The translations under genes were made by a program, and so were the position numbers. DNA of 64,000 nucleotides from the NCBI RefSeq assembly GCF_964204865.1, contig NC_135250.1, positions 23,861,395-23,925,394 of the forward strand. The letters run 5' to 3'. The notes under the pieces were generated by a model, which was not told the origin of the DNA, searched no databases, and was given only the letters and a program-made list of their open reading frames with translations. The number at the start of each line of letters is the position of its first letter. Positions within the stretch are counted from its first letter, which is position 1. Positions 34,313 to 46,300 of the stretch are shown in pieces. This DNA is from Styela clava (lineage: Eukaryota; Chordata; Ascidiacea; Stolidobranchia; Styelidae).

Positions 34313-37300
34313 CTTAAAAAGGAAAGTAGCCTAATACACCTTTGTTAAAAGCTTTGGTGAATTTTTCGAAATATAAAAAACATAATATTATGTCTAGTAT
34401 CATTGTTATTTGTAATATTTTCTTTCAGATCATAACAAAATAAGTAGATTTATTGTATCGAATTTTTATGCCATTTTGAAAAGAATTAAAGGACTGAAAA
34501 CTGACTGAACTATTTGACGAATCGTTTATTACCCGATTTGAAAGTTTTAATTAGATACATACATGATTAAGGAAGAAGCTCCATGCTGTTTTGATCCATT
34601 CTTTCAAGTCATTTTCATATTTTCTAATGATTTTCTTGTTTCCCCTCAGAAGATTCGAATCAAATGGAGACATTGCTTCGTCATTAGCACGGTAATGGAG
34701 CGGATTCAAATCATCATTGTCTTGATCTTTCTTGACCTGCAGTAAACAAAAAGCATCTTACTCAATGTGACATTTTCTTTAATATCACTACGTGACCGTA
34801 CTTTTGAGAATTCCAACAACCGAAAACTAAAACTTACATTTTTAATATGCTGTCCGTAGATTCTTTTGGCTTTATCCAAGGATATTTCACAGCTCCTGTG
34901 TAACTCTGCCTGTAAAAAGTGTTACATCAATTTATATGAGCCTGTGCTAATTTTTCTTTATTGTTTCTATTTTTACACGATATGCCTCATTAGAAATATT
35001 ATGATTGATCTAAAAAAAATTAAATGCAGCTCAAACATTAGAAAATACCATAACATCTTGAAAATTGTCACACGTTTTAGATTTTGTCGACTCCTATTAA
35101 TTTATTTATTTATGTCGACTGGATATATATTTTTTTCAATCGATTTCTTTTCTTCTCGATTTCAATATTAATGCTATAAAAAGTCACCTCGGCACGTTTA
35201 TTCTGGTCACGAAATTCCTCTTTCCACTTGTCAAAAGTATCTTGCAGATTTTGTTGGCAAAATTGCCGCTCGACTTGACTAATATTCATCCGCTTCAAAT
35301 ATTCCTCGGATTTTTTCTCAGCCTCAGAAAAATATTTTCTCAAGTTTTCTTCTGTACACGCGTTCCCCCCAGTTTTCTGACACATGAAATGTAAAGATTT
35401 TTAATTATGCTTTTATTAAGCATTAAAATGTTTATATCGATTTACTTCAAAATCATATATTCGTAGATTTAAATTTGAATTAAAACTAATTTTGGGTTAA
35501 AAATCCGTTCTTTAATTGCGGTTATCACAAATATTTATTTTCGACTATATTCTTTAATAAACTTTTTTGATATTTTATGTCATGAATTTTACCTAATCCA
35601 TACACGAAAAACAAAAATTTAAAAGTATTTAATGGGTCAACTTGTTGGTAAGACTGGTTCTACTGCACCAATATTATACATAACACCCCGTGCATTATTT
35701 TTCTACCTTGTCGAAACGGGCACATACAAGCTGTAAGTTATCATATAACATTTTGTTATTTTAAATAAATATATTGCACTAATGAAAATTACAACTCTCT
35801 TCTAAATCTTGCGCATAAATCCCAAACTTCAATACTTACAGTTTCAAAGGATCGTTGGAACTCCAATTTTACTCCGTTTAAAATCGAAGCGGATTTTTTG
35901 CGGGCTTTATTCTGTAAGTACGATATATACATTAGATTTGAAATACGATATTGATGTAATTGGTGAACTGTTATAATATTCTCAGTTATTACTTTATTAC
36001 TATTCGCAATTTTCCGGTAGTGCTCCTTTTTTACTCGAATCATTTTTTGTAATTCTGCGTTTACTCTGTTATGCATTTGGCTCGTGAATTTCGCTGATAT
36101 ATGTTGCATGCGATCAAATGATTTCTGTTGGGATTCATTGTGGCTTTCTTCTATTTGAAAATCATCCATCAAATCTTTGCAGGCCTAAAAAGGAATACGC
36201 AATTTACATTCATCTGAAAGATATATTTACCAAATTTTACAATATATATACTAGTCTATAGGGGTGGGCAAAATCGAATATTTTTTTCGACTCGAATAGT
36301 TCGATATTTTTTACGAATACCGAATAGTCGAATAACGAATATTTTTTTTTACAACGGGGATCCGTCGGAGGTCAATACTCCCTTCGAAAATTAGAAGAAA
36401 CTTTGAAAAGTCGGCAACAAAGCGTTTTTTTCTTACTGGTTAAATTCCCCAAAATCGCTAATTGTTTTTGTCGCGCGATCCTAAAGTTCGTAATCTGTAT
36501 TCCCGCCCGATTCATTTTTTTGAAAGTATTAATTCTTGCGGGTCGGCGGAAACAAGACAATAATGAAGCAAGACATTTTAAATATGCCCTTATCGGTCAC
36601 GAATTGATCACTTTGCACAACAGAAAACTTATTATTCATTGTAAAAGTCGGCTCTTTTAACAAGTCGCCTAATCGCGGCGATGAATATGTATTTTTGATT
36701 TAACGATATATTTAATTTGTATTTTCATTGTACGAAATAAAATTGTCTCTACGGGATTTCCATATCAGTTATTGAGATTTTTCTAACGGCGATAACGAGT
36801 TCGCAAGATTCCAAAAATACGAATTAAAATTAAATACACCTGGCAGTTTATTTCATACTTTTATGACCACAGATCGCCGTGGCAAGTAATGTTTTAATTT
36901 TGACTTGAGAATAAGCAACCGCGAGTTACTTTTGACATAATAAATTAATATATAAAGACATTTTGGAATCTCGTAGTTGTCATGGATTGAATATTTTACG
37001 CAACGGCAATGGGAATTTCCGATTTTGAATCCCCCACCCCCCCCTGTTGATAAATTTACGGAAGGGTGGGGGCGTATTTTGCAAAATAAGGAAATGAAAC
37101 AATACGTTAGGCGTGAAACGAAAACAAATAACATCATAACGCAATGAAAATTTGTCGCCCATCACTGTCGCCCACTACATGTTTATTTTTTTGTTCTTCA
37201 CAATTTTTATTACATAAGAGAAAAAGAGTTTGTGACTGGATATAAACTATATATGTTTGACGCGTTAGTAGATAAAAAAAAGTCAGTACAACGTACGCAA

Positions 37301-40300
37301 TATAACAAATTTGAGGATCAATTCGTAACAACAAACTTTTTCCATTTCTTGATTGTAAATTTTAATACATTCTTGTAGGCAATCAGTTTCTTTTCCTTTT
37401 TGCATTTTCTAAAAAATAATATAATCTTTACAAAATGAAAAACGAAAGATACTTTTTTATAGTTTAGGTATACAATGCAGAATTAGTACAAAATATTTGT
37501 CAAATTCAGTCTAAATGATTTGATTGATCGTTAGATGGAAAGTTGATATCATATTGAGAAAAATGCAGCATGGATTGTAATTAATTATACGTAATGTATT
37601 ATAAATAGAGCATCAAACCTAACCTCATGTAAATTCCTATGTTATTACTGCATATACCATATTTTTGTATAATATGCACTAGTAAAGATAAAATTGTGAA
37701 ATTATAACCAGTTTTGGTGAGGTATGTTACGGTTTTAATGTGCATCTTGCTCAAGGAAACTATTGTAAAAACTAACCAATATATCCATGTTACTTTTTTG
37801 TAACTTTGCAAATTCTCCTTCCAGCATCCTATTCAAATCTTTTTTCTTCTCGGAAATTAATATATCTGGCATTCCTTTTGAATTTTCAGCATATTCTTTT
37901 AACGTATCAGATTTGCATTTCATGTGAAACTTTTTGAGATCTTCCAATTCCACCGGGTCGGGCTGATCCAAAGACTGTGGTATATATTATATGTTTATCA
38001 CGAAATCGAATAAATATTCAAAATGCCAAACTTAGCAATTATTAATTTAAACAATTTATGAACAAAGTATGAATGGTTTTCTTGTGGAACAATTGCCTCA
38101 CCTTCTTCATCTTATCTGTATATTGCTGTCTTCTCTCTTTAGTAAACTTTGAAAGTTCCTCAAGTATTCTTTTCTGAAAAGTGAACCCAATTTACAAATT
38201 TGGTTCATTTTACGACCACATATATATATTTATATACATGCACGCAGAAACCTTTCTGCTTTCATGTTCTTCAATCGTTTCGGAAAGTAATATGTTCAAC
38301 TTGGTTTTCAAATTTTCTCTCGAACTACGATAAAGATCCATGGGTCCGTCGGATACAGCCTTTGTGAATTTATCCAAAGCTTCCAGTCTAATTTTTTTGT
38401 GAATTGCCTTAATATCTATTTCGTTTTTGACATCATTTTCACATTTCTGAAATAGTAAAAAATACAGGACTTACAATTTGTATGAGTAAAATACGTGATA
38501 GTAACATGTTGTTTATAATTGATGCGTTCAAATAATACAAAAAATCAATATTCGTCAAAACCTCACATCTTTTATTTCATTTTGTGCCCAATTGTAACAT
38601 GTTCCCAATTCCATACTGCAAAGTTCATGGAAATCTTTCTGTAATGTAATAAAATCTTTTTAATTTTTTTTTAAGCAAAAAAAATCAATCACATTGAACG
38701 AATAATTTTACCATCAAGCATATTAAAAATAAGATATATATTTATACTCTTTACATAATAAATCTGTGGTAATACAACTTAAACTATGAAGAATGCCCAA
38801 GCAATAAAACAATAACGCAATTGACTGAATTATATATATATATAAATGAATAAATATTGCAGGTAATTGGCCATTTTAGCAAGAGAAAAAAAATTACTTC
38901 TTTTTGTTGATTCTCTTCCAAGATGATTTTGAATTTGTTTTCTAAAATCGCACCCAATCGTTCTAGACATTGATTCTTTATATATCCTCCCAAATTCATA
39001 TCCGAGAGAATTTTCTTTGCCTTTTCAGCAGAATTTTGGCGAATTTTTTCCAGCTGAAGCTTACTTTTCATTTTTTTGTTTGTTAGCTAAACAAAAATAT
39101 TTTTTGCTATCAGTTATTGCAAAAAAATTATAGGTGAATTCAAAATTACCTTTACGACTTGTGTTATGAAGTATTTCCCCAATTCTTCAAGTTTTTCGGA
39201 AATTTGCATTTCATCGTTTTCCTAAAATTGAAACTGATTAATTTGAAAAGTATATTATATTATTAAAACAGAATTGAACTAATATCGCAAGTTACTTTAT
39301 TTCGAGTGATGATTGTTGATGCCAAATCGCAAAGTGTTTCCAATTTTTTCACGTAACTTTATTTTCCGATCATCAGATTTTGTTTTTGGAATGTCTGCTA
39401 ACACCGATTTCTCAGTTGTGTCATCCACTATTTGTTTCAAAATTAAATCAGCTTGAGATGAATCTTTAATATTTTTTTGCTGCAGAATCTATAAAATAAT
39501 ATTATTAATTTTCCAATAGCTATAAGCGAGTTCATTTTTCTCTTATAAGTTAAAAAATCATATGAGAACACTATTTTTCGTAACTTTTCCAATTTGTTCA
39601 CGTATACTAAATGCTTTTCCATATATATTTTAACAACCCACCTCAGATAACTTTACTTTTGCCTCTTCGTAGATATCGTTTATTTGAAGATCCAGAGATT
39701 GTTGCATCACTTTCTGTTATAAAAATCACATACTTGATGATTTCGCAATATTTCAATACAGACAAATTTAAAGAATAAATACCTGGTATTATAGTTTCAG
39801 TTCTACGGGTAATAAAAGGCAATCATATACAGATAAGAACCTGAAGGTTTATAAATCAGTTTTCATCTCTATAACTGACATGAAGACACACCAGCTGCAC
39901 AGAATTTTGAGAAAATCGACTATATAAATTTCATTATACATGATACAAATTTTCTCAGTGTTTCTGAGGACATCTTGAGGATCGATGAACCCAATGCCTT
40001 TTGGGATTTTAACAGTTGCCTAAAGTATATATGTGTCGCTATGTCAATTATGGTTTTATTTCCCGTTTAGTGTTTCATTTCGTAAGCCCGTTTGTACATG
40101 AAAATGATTATCAATAAACAGTAGGTGAGTAGGTTTAGTAATTTATTTGTATATAAATAAAACTTGTTTATTAGCCTTAAATAGATCGATTTTATTTAGC
40201 GTTAGCCGAATAGACTTATTAGGTCGAAAACACTGATTTAAAACCTATGAATTGCACGACTACAAACCAGAGTTATAGTGTCAGCAAGTCTTGATCCCAA

Positions 40301-43300
40301 TAAGTGACAAAGTGATAAATATATGCATGGCATAATTTAAGATTTGAAAAATCTAAAAATTTGGTCGCCTTACCAGATTGTTTGTGTTTTGTAAAACGAC
40401 ATCATCACATAATTGTTTTATCATGTTTTTGATTTTCGAAGTGTACTCTGCTTCAAAATCTTCAACTCTACGTTTAATGCCATCAAAATGTTTTCCAAGA
40501 ATAACTGATTCGTATTCTTTACATGAATCTTTTATTTTAATTTCTTTGACATAGTGTGAAAATTTCTGTGGTATAGAAAAAATATTCTTTGTCAACGTGA
40601 TGTATTACAACTAACAAATACAAATCTACTCAAAATTTACCTTCCGCAAAATATCCGAAAGCTCCTTTTTCTTTTCGTCTATATATTTGTCGTAATCTAT
40701 TCTACACTCGGCCTGAAAGTATTAATTTTTTATGATACAAAGATGGATGAACTAGAAAACAAGCAATAACAAATTTGGTGTGATTTGGAAGTCACTCTAT
40801 CATTTACTACAACTTCACCAAAATCGATCAAGCGGTACAATCAGTTGACATTGCAAAGGCGAACGTGCACAAAAAGAATTACTGCGTTTGCCAGACGGAG
40901 CTGCTCGAAAAAGAAGCCAGGCTTAGATTGCCAGAGCGATCGTCAACGATGAATCCTTAAAAACTGGCAAACAAATACCTAGTTTTTTCGGTGGAATAAG
41001 AACTGAACAATAGAATTAATTAGGTATACTTCTATTGCTAGATTCCGATCAGAAAGTTCTCCAATGTCGTTCTTGATGTGCAGTTTCACCGATTCCATAG
41101 CCTCTTTTTTCGATTCATCACCACCGTAAAAAGCCCTGCCTTCCAGCTCTGCGATTATTTCGTTTTCTGCACTTTTGGCCATTTGTGCAAATTCAGTGTT
41201 CTTTAGAAATGGGCTCTCGCCCATATTCTAAACATTAGATCAAGTTAAACAAGTCATTGTAGCCAAGTAAAACTGTAAACTGGCATATTTGTTATTGGCA
41301 TATTTATACTTATCTTAGTCAAAAGTCAAGACTGATAATTTAAATCAAGTAAAATTCAATAAAATTGGCTACACTAACTTCAAAAACAAGTATCCATTAC
41401 CTGCTTCATTTTGCTTTTGAATTTGTTTCCAAACTCGATGACCAGATTATTTTTAGCAGCCTCAATCTGTGCCTATTGTATAAAAAAAATGATTATTTAA
41501 CAACTGTAAAAATAAATTTAATAAGTGTCAACGGTACAAATAATTTTATTTCGTTAAATTTAAAATTTGTATTTCTCAAAACAATATATGGAAATATTTA
41601 TTATTATATAGGAAATATGTGCAAGCTTACGGGTAGGTGTTTCCTTTTTTACAACGATAAATTATCAAATAATAGACAAACTAGTGCAAATACGAAAACA
41701 TTTGTATCCATCAAGTTGCTATTGGTTGATTTATTCCATACCTCTACAAAGTCTTTGGGGGTTGGCAGATTATCACTTTCCAACATTTTCGAAAATTGCA
41801 ACGCAAACTCTGCTAATTCTCGTCCATGAATTGGTTTGTCATTAAATTTTTTTAATGATATTTTATCTGGATCGGATTTAAAAGTATTACCTATTTCGTA
41901 TTTTGATTATTCCGTAATAATACCTCGTCCATATGTTCCAGTAATATCCAAGAAAATAGTAATGAGAACAGAAAATTTAATTTTTAACTGCAATGTTATT
42001 TGTTTATCTGGTGGCAAGTGTGATACAAATATTGTGTGATGTAAAATTGTAATTAGCAATGTAAATCTCCAAAACGCTCTTTGCCAAGATAGCCCTGCAA
42101 GGTCTCAAATCTACGTCATTATATTCACCCTCAAAGGCGCCATTGAATTGTTCTTGTCTGCTTTGCGCAACTTTTTTTCCAGGGTGAGGTAATAGAAATC
42201 CTCCAACTTGTTCAAACATTTTTTTTTTGAAGTTTTCCTTTCTAACGTTATCTTGTGACCCTCTACTAAGTTGTTCATTAACATAAATTTCTCCGCCTTT
42301 GGCACCGCAGCTATGTTCATCACGATCTGGCCAATCACGAATTAGAAACAACAACGTCTGATAAAAAGATGCGCTGATTTTCGTCTTTGTATTAGCCATA
42401 GTTTATTTAAATGTGATCTTATCAAAAATAAGTTAAACAATATGTTACCTGAAAAAAACTTTTGCCGTGAAGACCTTCAGCCATTCTAGCATGTTCTACG
42501 AACATCTAAATTAATTTTACTAACATTTAGTTTCATACAAAATTGATCTAATAAAGACATCATATACTAGTTCACATGCTATGTTCTTCAAGTAAAACGT
42601 ATATTAGGTTCGAAATTGATTTTTAAATGAATAATAAAATGTTCGGAAAGAATTTGACTGTACAAAAAAGGCCATGAAAGGTTGGCAATTGAGCCTGATA
42701 TATATTAGTTTATCTGAACAACAACATGCATCATTTGCACGAACAGTCTATTTTGAATAAACTTTTGATGATAACTAAAATTTCTCAGGTTGGGGAAATT
42801 ATCGAGCTAATATTAATCCTTTTATTATAGTCTAAGCCTACATTATGTTTTAATACAAATATTCAAAGCAACCATTGAGTATTCTCCAAATTTATACAAT
42901 GCGAGATCTAAGAAGTATATATAAAGTAAATCTGATCAAATCATGGGTAGTTACTTATTATATATGTATATTTATGGCGTCAACAATGAACTATATTATC
43001 TCACCTCGAATAATTCTAATTTATCGCTTCGCAAACATTTGTTTACGTTGTAAATCATATGGGAACTTATTGCAAGACTCATTGTTATAATCTTTGAACT
43101 TTGAGTGAGATCATTTTCATTATCAAATGCTCCTTGAGTGTCAATGAGAAAGATTGCAACCTATACAAAAATGAACTTGTTTGCTAACGACGTCTTTACT
43201 CTTCTTTCAATTAATATTTTGATTTTTGGAATGATATCAAACATATAATTTTTGACACAATCCAATAACGTGTTTTGGAGTAAGCACTAGTCGAAATATC

Positions 43301-46300
43301 CCAACAGTATGACCAAAGCAACAAAACATGACGGAAATGCATTTTGTTTGACCTCCGATACTGGCCTATCTTCACTTGCATTTCAGTTGCTCTGTGATGT
43401 AGTGGTCTCAGTTAAAATAAAATTACTATTTCAATTTTGATAATAAGAAATAATAGGATAATCCAGTATTAATTCATATCATTTGCTTTTGGGGTATTTG
43501 ACAATAACTCACTTCATTGATTGTTTTGTTGGACCCATCAATTCTGAATAATATAGATATATTTTACAATTTTTGATAGTTAAAATTAAAAATACGCACG
43601 TCATCTATACGGCTATTTCTTTTTATACTTTCCTACCATGCCTTCTTGTTTTTGAAAAATAAAAAACGTTTTATCTCAAATTTTGCTCATTGCATAAAAT
43701 TGCGCCACCACTAGGCGTAAATTTTAACGAAAAAGTTTTCTAATAAAATATTGAATAACGTGATCTACTTCATGCCCTTTTCATAGAAAGATTGTTTTAG
43801 ACACAATTCTATTCAGATTTACCTTTGTTCCGTCCAGCAGAGTTGAAAAATATGGTTTGCTCCACATTAATATCCCCATTGTATTAGATTTTGTACCGCC
43901 TCGCCAAGAAAATCCAGTTAAGTTGGTTTCATTACTATTCATCCAATTGTCAGACTAAATTATAAATTGACACAAGTTATCAAGATGAGAAAGATATTGC
44001 AAAATCTCAGATAAAGTTCAAGAAAAGATGCAACGGTATGTGTGTGTGTGTGTTTTTAAGTGCTATTTAAGTGTTATACCATTCAACGTATACAATTCGG
44101 CGTTCAATGAACCTTTCCCCGAGCATGGACTTCCTTGTTTACTTCGTGACATTGGCCAATCAGCAAATTGGAAAAAGTGACGTAACAATGCTCCCTTTTC
44201 GCATCCGCTCAGACACTTTTCTCACTCAGACTGATTTTCAAGCGCGGTCGTAAACATTACCTCGTTTTCGCATTTTTGAACTCTATTCGTTAGTTTTCAG
44301 TTGTGTTTTGGAAACCTAAACGTAAATCAGATAATTCAATTGCCACCCTGTCTTCCTAGGAGTTTTAATTTAATTGCAGTAATAAAAATTAGTGTAGAAA
44401 TAGCTGTGATAGACTAGGCTCAAATTATTTAACGATACTTTTAAAAAACAGATTGTTGTATGCGATGGATCATAATGATGGTTTGAAACACATACCCCGT
44501 TTTACAGGCGCCAACTCGCAAAAGCACTCTTAAAATAGCCCCGAACATTTTGCAATGGTAAAGTATAGGAAGAATTTTTCGGGGGTCAAAGGTCGGGGAA
44601 AGGTTCATAGTATTCCAATGGTATGTACCGATAAACTCGTTTATGTAATGCAAAATAGTAAAGTGAAACATGGTTTGCATGTGGAACCTTCGTACAATTG
44701 GTAAATTAGTTCAAGTAGTTTGTAAATGTGTGATTTATGATATAAAAAGGGTACATGAATCCACAGATAGAATACGAAGTCGTAACATGAATTAAATGTT
44801 ATCCTACTACAGTTGATGTACTACATGCGGAACACGGGCGAATCATATTTTTAGACAAAAATTGACTTATAGAGCTTACTCGTCCTGATTCAAGAAATCT
44901 GATGAACATATTTAGAATAAACGATTTCCCTTCACGCATAGCTCCAGTCACAGACAGTATCATAATTTTGCAATCATCCACTCCATCCTGAGAGAGTATT
45001 TTTAAAATATTATCTTTTACAATTCGATGTACTTCGTCATCATTTTGTTTAATGTAGATTGGAACTGCTTCACCTGCAAGACATATTTTTAACAATATTA
45101 TATTTGTTTCATTTATCAAGAACAATTGTCAACAATTTTTAATTTAAAAGTCACTACCTAAAATAAATGTTAGCGTTTAAAAATTTTATTAATAGGTCCT
45201 GAATTGTTCTAATCCACCTCGACAACTTGCTCAATTTTGGCTAATATAACATGTCAAAGTTTCATATGTCGGTTGAAAAACTTGATCATATTTACATTCT
45301 TTAGAGATTTTAAATTATCACGTTTAAAAATCGATATGTTTTAATTACTATCAATAATTTATGTAGTAGTGAAAATGGTCGGAGCGGCACTGCTTCGAAA
45401 TTGAGACTGCAAGTTAGGCATTTGGTACGTTGTATTTTTACAATCACAAAATTTTATATTATGTTTTGAACTCATTTGATTGATTGTATTTTATCTGGTG
45501 GGTTAAAATTAAAAGATCATTTCTGCTGCTGAAAAAAAGAATAGGTCCAGGCATACAATGGTTGTTCTATAAAATACAATAAAATTATAGCCTATAGGCA
45601 GTGTTGAGAAGACTCACATTTTTTATTGATTCGAGTCATTCGAGCAAAAAGACTCGATTCAAATTCTACCAATTATACTTGACTTAGGAATAAAATGCTG
45701 GACGGAAAAAAATTGCTGACAAAAATCCGTTGAAGTGCGATATAGTACACATGATAATGCCGTAATGATAAATATATATTTGTTGAAAAAAAGGTATCAA
45801 AAATATTTTCACAAAACTCAGCTTTGGGTCGCGTAGGGTCGTGTCCCATAGGGAAACACAGTTGAAACATACGCATAAAATAAGGAGTACTATTTAAAAA
45901 TACCCGCTATTGTTGCAATTAACAATACAAGCCTGCTAACGCAGTCGGCAGTGGTTCAAGAAAGGGATTGTGCACAGTTTGTGTACAAATATACACCCGA
46001 TAGAGAACAGTCAACTATTTGTTAGCGAGGATTGGTATGCAGCGGGATGATCACGACGATGCAGTTAAAGATAATGCTATCACGAGAACACGAATGATAA
46101 AATTGCTACATTTTATAGTATATCCTTGGGAAAGAATGTAGTTCATGTTTATATTCCCTGCCAATTCTTTTCTAACTACCAAAGACCTTCAAAACTTTTG
46201 CTTCTTCTATTCTATTAAAAAAAAGATTTTATATATTCACATTTCCATCTGTTTGTTCGTACTCCCAGATAACCGATCCGGGGCCTCCAAGGAGGCCGGA

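Noticed and set aside
39860..40019. Possible extra exon in A2 between exons 11 and 12 (ATVKIPKGIGF..., minus strand)
   Set aside because: It follows a plausible AG but has no usable donor in phase 0, and the short/long exon alternation is already complete without it; at most a degenerate module exon.
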